Origin: DATFKA01 sp042095835
GTDB taxonomy: Bacteria > Bacteroidota > Bacteroidia > Chitinophagales > Saprospiraceae
Direction: 5' to 3'
NCBI GenBank assembly: GCA_042095835.1
Contig: JBELML010000116.1
Coordinates: 1 to 20,402 of the forward strand
Length of the DNA: 20,402 bases
Numbering within the stretch: the first letter of the stretch is position 1; each line of letters starts with the position of its first letter. Under the pieces are notes generated by a model, which saw only the letters and a program-made list of their open reading frames with translations, made no database searches and had not been told where the DNA came from. A program made the translations under genes and the position numbers. This document shows, in pieces, positions 1-8,301 of the stretch.

Positions 1-53
1 TAGCCTTAAAAGATGTTTTTGATAGCCCAACAAGGAAACTTTAAACAGCTTCA

Positions 54-1703
54 ATGAATAAACTAACGCAGAAATCTCCGTTTTGGCTTATTCCAGTCCT
101 TTTATTTTTTGGTATAGAAAAAATAAAAGGCCAGAATTTGGTCTCAGTAGCTCAAGTGGGCAATGAACACCTGCAAAGCCTCACCCAATTGGTCAACAAT
201 GGAGATAAAACCTATTGGAGCGGTGTTTTTAAAAATGAGCTGACCATCAACGAATCTACTTTGGAAAGTAAAGGAGAAGAAGACATTGTCGTAGCCGAGG
301 TACTTTCCGATTTAAATAGTCGCCCTTTTTTAGTGGGCGGTAGTGAAAGAGATGATGCGCTTACGGCAATGGCCATAGATCATGATGGCAATCTTATTAT
401 CGCGGGTTCTTTTTGGCGTTCGATTAGCTTTAAGACTTTCCAAGCTAGCTCCTTTGAATTTTTACATTTTGATGAAAACCCCAGAGCGCTTTTCTTATTC
501 AAGATTAGCCCTGATGGTCAACTGCTATGGCATCACCTTTTTAGAGGAGGAGGTATCAAAATGATAGATGATATTGCAGTGAATGCCATGGGAGATATCT
601 CAATAGGTGGATTCTTTAGGGAAGAGCTTTTTGTGGATGGGTATAGCCTGGAGAAGACGGGCGTCACCTCTGGCTTTACCGCTTTAGTGCGGCCCTCTGG
701 CACCATAGAATGGATAGATACTTTCGGAGATACGGGCGATTCGCGAGTCACGGCGATCACTTTTGGAGATGATATCACGATCAGTGTTACTGGATGGTAT
801 AATGATACCTTGAAGATTGGCAACAGCAATATCCCAGCAAACACCAATGATAAAGATGGCTATATTGCCAGCTATGATCTGGCAGGAGATGTACAATGGG
901 CGCATCGTGCAGGTGGCGTATTTGACGAGGAGCCCCGCGCCATGATCGCAGATGAGGAAGGTAATACTTATATCACTGGTCAACTGGTCGGTGTGATGAC
1001 CTTAAATGACAGCCTAAGCATTCAAAGTCGAGATGGTAATGCCGACTGTTTCCTCCTTAAATATAATGCTCAGGGCGATGCTATTTGGGCACAATCTTTT
1101 GGTGGCGACCAATTGCAGTTCTCAAACGACATCACCATTTCCGAGGAAGCCATCCACTTGGTTGGTGCCTTTGAGCAGAATTTATTCATCCAGGATGCTA
1201 GCCTTGAAAGCCTTGATCAATTCGATGGCTATCTGGCATCTTTTGCTTTTGATGGTCGCTTACAAAAGTTACTTATTTTACCGACCCATGGGGGAAGCGC
1301 CTTACCTAGGCAAGTCGTCAATCAGGATAATGAACAACTCCTTGGTGGAGATTTTTCTGGAAGATTACGCTTGAATAATCAAAACCTCCAAACCGATGAG
1401 GCTAGCGATTTTGAAATTTTCATAGCACGTTTTAATGCTTTATCGACTTCCACCACACAGGCTAGCGAAACGGAGAACGAGTCCTTGGTATTCCCGAATC
1501 CTTTTCAAGACCGAATTTATCTAAGTAATCTAGATACCAGTGATCAGATCACCATCTTTGATACTTCAGGCAAATTATACCACCAAGGCCCAGCTCAGCA
1601 GGAATTCATTGCTACCAAAACCTGGGCCGCGGGCGCCTACTATATGCTGATCTCCAACACCCAACAAGATAGTCAAAGACAAGTCAAATTAATCAAAAAA
1701 TAA
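54..1703 (+). CDS. Secreted SBBP-type beta-propeller protein with T9SS sorting domain
   Basis: A 549-residue protein predicted to be exported and delivered to the surface or medium by the type IX secretion system. A signal peptide occupies about residues 1-26 (hydrophobic WLIPVLLFFG core, then GQ). Residues about 85-450 hold repeated units of the SBBP/beta-propeller kind: each has a W...FGG-like strand, a D..GN(I/T)YI(T/A)G strand and a D.(F/Y)(L/I)..(Y/F) strand, for example DEEGNTYITG and GNADCFLLKYNAQGDAIWAQ. About residue 475 to the end is a type A sorting domain: a PNPF motif, a middle IFDTSGK strand and a final basic QVKLIKK strand. The start ATG is followed directly by the signal peptide. 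The first 53 bases hold no gene; TGTTTTTG at 14-21 is one base off the Bacteroidota -7 consensus. Substrate or ligand is unknown; such propellers are usually binding or scaffold proteins. Confidence 0.85.
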   Translation: MNKLTQKSPFWLIPVLLFFGIEKIKGQNLVSVAQVGNEHLQSLTQLVNNGDKTYWSGVFKNELTINESTLESKGEEDIVVAEVLSDLNSRPFLVGGSERDDALTAMAIDHDGNLIIAGSFWRSISFKTFQASSFEFLHFDENPRALFLFKISPDGQLLWHHLFRGGGIKMIDDIAVNAMGDISIGGFFREELFVDGYSLEKTGVTSGFTALVRPSGTIEWIDTFGDTGDSRVTAITFGDDITISVTGWYNDTLKIGNSNIPANTNDKDGYIASYDLAGDVQWAHRAGGVFDEEPRAMIADEEGNTYITGQLVGVMTLNDSLSIQSRDGNADCFLLKYNAQGDAIWAQSFGGDQLQFSNDITISEEAIHLVGAFEQNLFIQDASLESLDQFDGYLASFAFDGRLQKLLILPTHGGSALPRQVVNQDNEQLLGGDFSGRLRLNNQNLQTDEASDFEIFIARFNALSTSTTQASETENESLVFPNPFQDRIYLSNLDTSDQITIFDTSGKLYHQGPAQQEFIATKTWAAGAYYMLISNTQQDSQRQVKLIKK

Positions 1704-1934
1704 GCCTCATCCTACTGGCTACTCAAGGCATCCAACAAACGTTCATCATCAAAATTTGGACATTGGTAGTTATTTGCAAGGTTTCTAGCAGATGTGCGAC
1801 CAAAGCCCCCACGATCGCTTAGGTAAGGAAGGGTATTTTTTTGTTAATTTGCAGTTTTTAGTTATGCAAAAAATTGTCATTTGTGCATGGCTATTCATTA
1901 TTATTTCTCATTTCTAGCAAATCAACAAATAGAT

Positions 1935-4319
1935 ATGAAGGACTTTTTAAAAAAACCAATGTTTCGAAAAATGAGCCTCCTGCTGGCTGGACTTTGCTTG
2001 ATGGTAGGTCAATCCATCGCACAGTCTACTTCCAACCACGGCAACAAATTCGAACAACTAGGAACGCTTTTACCCTCTCCCAACCAGTACCGCAGTATGG
2101 ACGGTGCCCCAGGGCCTGACTATTGGCAACAAAGAGCAGACTATGATATCAACTGCTCTTTAGACACCGAAAATCAACGCCTGGATGGTGATGAGACAAT
2201 TACCTACTACAACAACTCTCCCAATACTCTACGCTACATCTGGTTGCAACTTGATGAGAATCAGCATGAGAAAGGGGCAGATAACCATGTCTTCAATCCA
2301 AGCTCTATTGGCAACAACATGAGCGAGTCTCAACTGGAGCAGCTAGACAAAGGCAATAACGACCTTTTTGAAAAATTTGGCCATAAAATACAATCCGTAT
2401 CAGATGACAATGGTGATCCATTGAAGTATACCGTCAACAAGACCATGATGCGTATTGATTTGCCTCAGCCATTAAAATCAGGAGAGAGCTTCACCTTTAA
2501 TATAGAGTGGCATTACTACCTCACCAACCGTACCAACCGACTACAAGGTGGTCGTGGTGGTTATGAGTACTTTGAAGATGAAGATGAGTATATCTTCACC
2601 ATCACGCAGTGGTTTCCCAGACTATGTGTATACAGTGATTTTGAAGGATGGCAAAACAAGCAATTTACCGGTAGAGGGGAGTTTGCCCTCAACTTCGGAA
2701 ATTTTGTAGTAAAAATGGATGTTCCCGATGATTATGTCGTAGGTTCTACAGGAGACTGCTTGAACTATAATACTTTATTGAGTGATACCGAATTGGAGCG
2801 TTGGGAGCAGGCCAAAACAGCTGAGGAACCAGTAAAAATCGTAACTCTTGATGAAGCTAAGAAGAATGTAAAAAAGAAAAAATCAACAGGTCGTCAGACT
2901 TGGATTTACAAAGCAGATCAAGTAAGAGACTTTGCCTGGACTGCCTCCCGCAAGTTCGTTTGGGACGCGATGCCGCACTTCAACGAAGATGGCAAACGAG
3001 TGATGTGCATGAGCTACTACCCAGAGGAATCTTATCCCATCTATAGCCGCTACTCTACCAAAGCGGTAGCTCATACATTAAAGACTTATTCCAAGTTTTC
3101 TATTCCTTATCCATATCCAGTAGCGATCTCTGTAGAGGCTGCAAATGGTATGGAATACCCAATGATCTGTTTCAACTACGGTCGCGCAGAGGAGGATGGC
3201 ACCTATACAGAACGTGCTAAATACGGTGCGATTGGCGTAATCATTCATGAAGTTGGACATAACTACTTCCCAATGATTATCAACAGTGATGAGCGCCAAT
3301 GGACCTGGTTCGATGAAGGGATCAACACGTTTGTTCAGTTTCTTGCAGAATCTGAGTTTGATAATAACTACCCAACTCGTCGAGGGCCTGCACACTTGAT
3401 TACAGGCTATATGAAATCCAATCCAGATCGTTTGGAGCCGATCATGACGAATAGTGAGAACATTGTTCAATTTGGCCCTAATGCCTATGCCAAACCAGCA
3501 ACGGGTTTGAATATGCTGAGGGAGACCATTATGGGGCGCGAGTTGTTCGATTATGCTTTCAAAGAGTACTGTCGCCGTTGGGCATTTAAGCATCCCACAC
3601 CTGCTGATTTCTTCCGTACTATGGAAGATGCCTCCGGTGTAGACCTCGATTGGTTCTGGAGAGGATGGTTCTACAGTATTGATGCAGTAGATATTTCTCT
3701 AGACACCATTGCTTGGTATAAAGTAGACATGGAAAACGATCCAGCAATGGTCGAACGTACTTTCCCTATCACTAGAGAAAAACCATTCGAGAATCTTTCT
3801 AAGATCAGAAATGCAGAAGACACTTCTATCCAGTTTGCTATTGAAGAAGATGAGGAATTGGTAGATTTCTACACCACTTATAAGCCTTGGGAGACCGAAG
3901 ATTCTGTTACACAAGTTACCATGAAGTATTTTGATGAGCTAGTCGATCCAAAAGATAAGAAGGAGAAGTATAGCGATAAAAACTACTACGAATTGAAGTT
4001 TACTAACAAAGGTGGGCTAGTGATGCCTTTGATTCTGGAGTGGACTTTCGAAGATGGTACAAAAGAGATCGAGCGTATTCCAGTTGAAATCTGGCGTAAA
4101 AATGAAAACAGCATCACTAAAGTTTTTGTAAAAAACAAAGTGGTGACTTCAGTGATCCTAGATCCATACAAAGAAACCGCCGATATCGACGAGAGTAATA
4201 ATGCTTGGCCAGTACGCGAAGTACCAAGCCGTTTCCAGATTTTCAAAGCGCATAAGCAAGTACCTCAGCCCAACCCAATGCAAAAAGCGAAGAAAGCTGG
4301 AAAAGTAATCAAGCCCTAG
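1935..4319 (+). CDS. Exported M1-family metallopeptidase (gluzincin aminopeptidase-like)
   Basis: A zinc-dependent peptidase expected to remove N-terminal residues from peptides in the periplasm or outside the cell. With the start at 1935 it is 794 residues. An in-frame ATG at 1881 would add 18 residues, but the 1935 start puts a normal signal peptide (basic KKPMFRK, hydrophobic LLLAGLCLMVG, then SIAQ) at the N-terminus. Catalytic signature: HEVGH at 438-442, with the third zinc ligand E461 in WFDEG, the HExxH-18-E spacing of M1 enzymes. GMEYP at 405-409 corresponds to the GAMEN-type substrate-binding motif. An N-terminal beta domain (about 40-310) precedes the catalytic domain, and a beta-rich C-terminal part follows (about 600-770). 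No T9SS sorting domain is visible, unlike the two neighbouring secreted proteins; the tail is short, basic and proline/lysine-rich. It ends just upstream of a strong terminator. The 231-bp upstream gap shows no convincing promoter. Confidence 0.92.
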   Translation: MKDFLKKPMFRKMSLLLAGLCLMVGQSIAQSTSNHGNKFEQLGTLLPSPNQYRSMDGAPGPDYWQQRADYDINCSLDTENQRLDGDETITYYNNSPNTLRYIWLQLDENQHEKGADNHVFNPSSIGNNMSESQLEQLDKGNNDLFEKFGHKIQSVSDDNGDPLKYTVNKTMMRIDLPQPLKSGESFTFNIEWHYYLTNRTNRLQGGRGGYEYFEDEDEYIFTITQWFPRLCVYSDFEGWQNKQFTGRGEFALNFGNFVVKMDVPDDYVVGSTGDCLNYNTLLSDTELERWEQAKTAEEPVKIVTLDEAKKNVKKKKSTGRQTWIYKADQVRDFAWTASRKFVWDAMPHFNEDGKRVMCMSYYPEESYPIYSRYSTKAVAHTLKTYSKFSIPYPYPVAISVEAANGMEYPMICFNYGRAEEDGTYTERAKYGAIGVIIHEVGHNYFPMIINSDERQWTWFDEGINTFVQFLAESEFDNNYPTRRGPAHLITGYMKSNPDRLEPIMTNSENIVQFGPNAYAKPATGLNMLRETIMGRELFDYAFKEYCRRWAFKHPTPADFFRTMEDASGVDLDWFWRGWFYSIDAVDISLDTIAWYKVDMENDPAMVERTFPITREKPFENLSKIRNAEDTSIQFAIEEDEELVDFYTTYKPWETEDSVTQVTMKYFDELVDPKDKKEKYSDKNYYELKFTNKGGLVMPLILEWTFEDGTKEIERIPVEIWRKNENSITKVFVKNKVVTSVILDPYKETADIDESNNAWPVREVPSRFQIFKAHKQVPQPNPMQKAKKAGKVIKP

Positions 4320-4386
4320 TCCTACCACAAGACTAGTACTTAATACTGTATAATTGTTTTAATAAAACAATTAATACGTTTTTATC

Positions 4387-4420
4387 AAAACGCCTGAAAA
4401 CAAATGTTTTCAGGCGTTTT
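4387..4420. terminator. Bidirectional intrinsic terminator between convergent genes
   Basis: A perfect 15-bp stem (left arm 4387-4401, right arm 4406-4420) closes a 4-base loop (AAAT). The arms start with AAAA and end with TTTT, so both strands end in a T run after a GC-containing core (CGCCTG/CAGGCG). It lies 67 bp after the M1 peptidase stop and 15 bp after the stop of the convergent minus-strand gene, so it can serve both. Confidence 0.9.
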
Positions 4421-4434
4421 CATTTGTTTAAAAT

Positions 4435-7400
4435 TTATTCCTGCACCATTAATTTTAGCGTCCCAAAATTGCCTGCATCATCCACCAAATTCAAGAAATA
4501 AATACCAGCTAACAAATCCTTCTTTTCTACTCGCAGTGATCCGCCCTGGACATTTTGATACCTTCTTACCATCTGACCAGTCACATTAAACAATTGGGCC
4601 TGATAAGTGGCATTGGTTGTATTATTCCAAGTAATTAGCGTCTCATTTTGAAAAGGATTGGGCGTCACGCTAAATTGATAGCTGACACTTATATTTTGAG
4701 TAGAAACGACCTCTGATTCTACCCTCAAATAACGTGTTGCACCCAAGATCGGATTGAAAAATTTGATCACATCATTTCCATCATCATCTTGAATTAATTC
4801 TCTGGTCACATCTGGGACCGTTTGAGTGGTATCGGTAAATACAGGCGTAAGTATAAAGACATTGTCTTCAAATCGGCCCGTTGCATGGGTGGGCTGTCCA
4901 GCTGGGTTGACATCATTGACACCGTTAAACATCGTGCCATCCGCATTGTATACTTCATGCAGTACTCCATTGCTTACAATAAGAATACGGTTACCGCATT
5001 GTTCGATGCGTTCGCGATGAGGATTAGCTTGGGCAGGAATCTCTACCCCGCTAATCGTAACGCTAGCTTCCAACCAGCCTCCGCGTAAATCTGGTACACC
5101 AGCAGCGATCGGACTAGTACAATCTGCATAATAAGGCGCAGGATAATCTTCTCCGTATGAAAAGGGGACAATTGGTGTGTTTACTCTTGGGATTTCGGAA
5201 GCTGAACCTGAATATCTTTGGTCAAAATCAAAGTTGGCCTTAGCAATTAAATAGTTGACCGGATTGTTTTGATAAGCCAGGAAATTAAAGTAGGCATAAT
5301 TGATGAAATACTCCTCTCCTACTTTGACTACGGTAGTTGGGAAAAGATCCCCAGTAGAATAGGTATCGCCCATCACTACGGCCGAATTCCAATCATCAGT
5401 AGTCACCAACTTGCTCACAAAAGGTACCAGTGGGTCACTATCATTCGGTTCAGCTGCCGCATTAGCTGTATTACTCACAACGACCAGCTCATTACCATCC
5501 AGAAACATACCATCCCCACTACGCAATGCCCCCTCAGGTATACTGACCGCTGTAATCATGGACGGATCATCAATCATAATTTTATAAATCTTATCATTCT
5601 CAGAATGGACGACCAGTAGATAGCCATCTGGGTGGTATTCTATACCATTAAAACCCGTTAGCATAATTGGGTTTGAGGGAGCAAACCGATTATCATTAAA
5701 GAAAACCGATGCGCTTCCATCTACATCAACCTTATAAATGACGCCTTTGTCCGAATTGCTTACATAAGCATTGCCTTCATGATCTACCGTCACATCATTG
5801 GGAAAATTCAAGGGTAGTCCTGGTCCCGTAGGTAATGCTGCCAAATTTATAGAATCAATCAAAGCCCCATCTTTCAAATCAAACCGAAACAACCAGCCAG
5901 CGGTAGGATCTTGTATATTGGCACCTACTGCTAATAAGCGATTGTTTTGAGCATCTATCTGCAAACCAAAAGTTCCATTGCCATTAAAGACACCCGCTGG
6001 AATCACATTAGAAAAGGAACCATCGGTCCGAACCAGATTAATCGCTCCACCAATTGCCGATGAAATAAGAAAACCATCTCTACTAGAATCGTATTCAATT
6101 CCCTCCGGCAAAAGGGGTAAATTAAGTATACTATAGTCCACAAAATTGATTTCATCTGGCTCTGGTCTTACATCATAGGTGACACGCATAGGATCATCTA
6201 GCGCCATAATAACGGGTTCTAAATCACGAGGGCCAGGTTGATTATAGTTTACTCCTTCAAATGGCGTAGTCCCTGGTCCGCCAGGATTATAAAATGGAGC
6301 ATAGCCTCCTTCCAAACTTGGAATTTCTAGGAATAGGATATTTCTGGCTGCTGCGGTATCTCCCTCTAGGATGATATCAATGTAATTGTCTCTATCTTCG
6401 GTATAACAATCGCCATACTCCACATCACCTCCTGCGGGTTCGCCTAAATCAGAAAGCCCAATCACTCTTAGTGTACCACCCAATACCTGATAGTCTGTAC
6501 TGTCTTTTTCAATCAGCACGGTATCGCCATTTTCTCCTCTTACATGAATTCTAAAGAATTTTTCAAAATCGGTAGGATTTACGCCCCTTACACCATCTGG
6601 AGAAAAACCGCCAGTAGTAAGCATACGCAGTCTAAAATCCCCGCCACCGTATAAAGCAAATTCAGAGTTCGGGGCAAGCAAATCGCCAAGTATAGCTGCG
6701 GCAAAGGAATTACTCACGCTTTCACCAACAGCCTGGTCACCTACGTAATTCAACTTTGCACCCACTAGCCTCGGGCCATTATTTTCATCATAAGGACTAG
6801 AATTTGTTTCCCAGCTAAGACCTACCGCGCTCACCAATTGATTGCCTGGTCCAACCAACATGAGCGGTGTATCATCGGCTACAATTTCACACTTTACCGG
6901 AAATCGAGCATTGGGATCACTACTTGGTAATCTATTCCCAAATTCTGCAAATACAACCACACAGTTCCGTTCACTATTCTCAAAATTTGGCCATGAACTT
7001 GCGGCTAGGGGTCTCACAATTTCTCCTGTATTCAAGGTAAATTGGAAATCGGTTAAATCAATCGTGTTGGTCAGTACTGGCCAGCTGAATACAATCGGCA
7101 GCCCATCGAGTCCAATTGCCCCATCCTTCAGCTCTCCATAGGGTGTTTGTAATACATATAATGCGCCTATTTGTTGTTGGGTTGAGGTAGATGTGAAGGA
7201 TGCAGAATTGGTCGTATCACAATTCGTATCAGATAACCATGCGCCTCCTGCTTGGCGTACGATTTCTTCTGTGAGCACAGGTGTCATTACGCCCACGATA
7301 TCAGCAAAGCCCATACCTGCGGAAAGGATTTTTGGTTCATCTGACCAATAATCTGCGGCTATTAAATCTCCATCAAGAAGTGTATTTAGAGGTCCTACTG

Positions 7401-7485
7401 GATAGGTAATGCTTGTGTCCTGCCCATTAGTAGTGGAAATAGTAATGAGCAAAATGAATAAAGATAAGAGGGTGTGCTTTGTCAT
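4435..7485 (-). CDS. Secreted SMP-30/NHL-like propeller protein with T9SS sorting domain
   Basis: A 1016-residue secreted protein. Signal peptide at 1-21 (LLSLFILLITIS, then NGQ). Residues about 25-440 form a large N-terminal region that I do not recognise; it contains several Cys and a conserved-looking stretch around DFQFTLNTGE and FGNRLP. Residues about 455-750 read as an SMP-30/gluconolactonase or NHL-like beta-propeller: repeated G.I.Y.....DG(F/Y)L(I/L)(I/V) and N(D/G)(V/I)..(D/H)..G..Y(V/L)(S/V) strands, for example FPNDVTVDHEGNAYVSNSDK. A separate segment at about 800-920 (RGGWLEASVTISG...) is unassigned. The type A sorting domain runs from about 937 to the end (TPNPFQNETLI, LFNVTGQMV, LAGIYFLNL). 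It is 163 bp downstream of crp1 on the same strand and may be read from that promoter or its own. Whether it is an enzyme or only a binding protein cannot be told. Confidence 0.85.
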   Translation of the reverse strand: MTKHTLLSLFILLITISTTNGQDTSITYPVGPLNTLLDGDLIAADYWSDEPKILSAGMGFADIVGVMTPVLTEEIVRQAGGAWLSDTNCDTTNSASFTSTSTQQQIGALYVLQTPYGELKDGAIGLDGLPIVFSWPVLTNTIDLTDFQFTLNTGEIVRPLAASSWPNFENSERNCVVVFAEFGNRLPSSDPNARFPVKCEIVADDTPLMLVGPGNQLVSAVGLSWETNSSPYDENNGPRLVGAKLNYVGDQAVGESVSNSFAAAILGDLLAPNSEFALYGGGDFRLRMLTTGGFSPDGVRGVNPTDFEKFFRIHVRGENGDTVLIEKDSTDYQVLGGTLRVIGLSDLGEPAGGDVEYGDCYTEDRDNYIDIILEGDTAAARNILFLEIPSLEGGYAPFYNPGGPGTTPFEGVNYNQPGPRDLEPVIMALDDPMRVTYDVRPEPDEINFVDYSILNLPLLPEGIEYDSSRDGFLISSAIGGAINLVRTDGSFSNVIPAGVFNGNGTFGLQIDAQNNRLLAVGANIQDPTAGWLFRFDLKDGALIDSINLAALPTGPGLPLNFPNDVTVDHEGNAYVSNSDKGVIYKVDVDGSASVFFNDNRFAPSNPIMLTGFNGIEYHPDGYLLVVHSENDKIYKIMIDDPSMITAVSIPEGALRSGDGMFLDGNELVVVSNTANAAAEPNDSDPLVPFVSKLVTTDDWNSAVVMGDTYSTGDLFPTTVVKVGEEYFINYAYFNFLAYQNNPVNYLIAKANFDFDQRYSGSASEIPRVNTPIVPFSYGEDYPAPYYADCTSPIAAGVPDLRGGWLEASVTISGVEIPAQANPHRERIEQCGNRILIVSNGVLHEVYNADGTMFNGVNDVNPAGQPTHATGRFEDNVFILTPVFTDTTQTVPDVTRELIQDDDGNDVIKFFNPILGATRYLRVESEVVSTQNISVSYQFSVTPNPFQNETLITWNNTTNATYQAQLFNVTGQMVRRYQNVQGGSLRVEKKDLLAGIYFLNLVDDAGNFGTLKLMVQE

Positions 7486-7648
7486 TTGATATGGTTTTGG
7501 ATGTAAGGCAATAGATTATCAAGTGCTGGCACGGTGTACAGCGATTTTAAAATTATCCATTAGGCTATTCCCTTACTATGAAAAACTTCAGGGCCTAAAC
7601 TAACTCAAACCAAAGCTTGACGACGATAACAAAAGATAAGAAATGAGA

Positions 7649-8194
7649 CTAATTCTGTCTTTTTGAAGTGATTCGACCTTTTATTCTACTTAATGAAACG
7701 GGGGTAATCCCCAATACATGAGCAATATATTTGTCAGGTACTCTATTGATCACGTTTGGGTAATCCTGCATATACTTTAGATAACGTTCCTCGGGTGTTA
7801 GCAGTACTAAGGATTCTACCCTTTGAAATGCTTGTTTCATTGCCATTTTCCCAACACCCAATTTATTTAAGTTTACAACAGTAGAATGTTGAATCACATT
7901 GTGAAAGGAATCAAAGTCTACCTTATAGAACTTTGTGCGCTCCAGTGCCTGAAAAGTAAACCTGGAGGGCTCATCAAATAAAAGGGAATAGAAACTCCCA
8001 AATACGTGATATTCAGGGAAGAGTTGAAAGGTAATTTCCTCTCCTTCTTCATTCGTATAATATGCCCGCACTAATCCTTTTCTAATAAAATAGACCTCTC
8101 TCTGTGCCTTCCCATTTTGGAGAATGATTTCTCCTTTCTCAATAGACATTATCGTTAAATGTCTAAACAATGCTAGTAAAATTTTTAGGTCCAT
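7649..8194 (-). CDS. Crp/Fnr-family transcriptional regulator (Crp1)
   Basis: A 181-residue regulator of the short Bacteroidota Crp/Fnr type. A cyclic-nucleotide-binding-like beta-roll covers about 8-105 (KGEIILQNGKAQREVYFIRKGLVRAYY strands, in parts). A dimerisation helix follows, then a compact C-terminal helix-turn-helix at about 150-176 (PDKYIAHVLGITPVSLSRIK). The classical phosphate-binding cassette of cAMP-binding CRP (GE..L...RSA) is not visible, so the effector is unknown and may not be cAMP. The N-terminus is slightly short for the family, but the ATG is well placed. Upstream, at 8257-8272, lies a 16-bp palindrome of the same form as sites near the second Crp-type gene, so autoregulation is plausible. 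It follows the sulfatase by 107 bp on the same strand. Confidence 0.88.
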   Translation of the reverse strand: MDLKILLALFRHLTIMSIEKGEIILQNGKAQREVYFIRKGLVRAYYTNEEGEEITFQLFPEYHVFGSFYSLLFDEPSRFTFQALERTKFYKVDFDSFHNVIQHSTVVNLNKLGVGKMAMKQAFQRVESLVLLTPEERYLKYMQDYPNVINRVPDKYIAHVLGITPVSLSRIKGRITSKRQN

Positions 8195-8256
8195 AATCCC
8201 TATTCTTGTGTTTTTCTAATTCATTATAAATCTACATCAAATCAAAATCATAGAAA

Positions 8257-8272
8257 ATTAACATAAGTTAAT
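8257..8272. promoter_or_regulatory. Palindromic candidate operator upstream of crp1
   Basis: ATTAAC-ATAA-GTTAAT: perfect 6-bp arms around a 4-base centre, 63 bp upstream of the crp1 start. The geometry is that of Crp/Fnr sites (two 5-6 bp half-sites, 4-6 bp apart). It matches the site at 19152-19167 at 12 of 16 positions. Function is inferred. Confidence 0.5.
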
Positions 8273-8301
8273 AAAGAGAAGTAAGGATGAGTTTATTGAT
8301 T

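Noticed and set aside
1921..1930. ATCAACAAAT just before the M1 peptidase start, identical to the left part of the 19152 palindrome
   Set aside because: The second half-site is absent and it sits within 5-14 bases of the start codon, so it is probably a chance match.
7636..7655. AGAC...GTCT followed by TTTTT near the crp1 stop as a terminator
   Set aside because: The stem is only 4 bp and the T run is on the plus strand, opposite to the direction of crp1.
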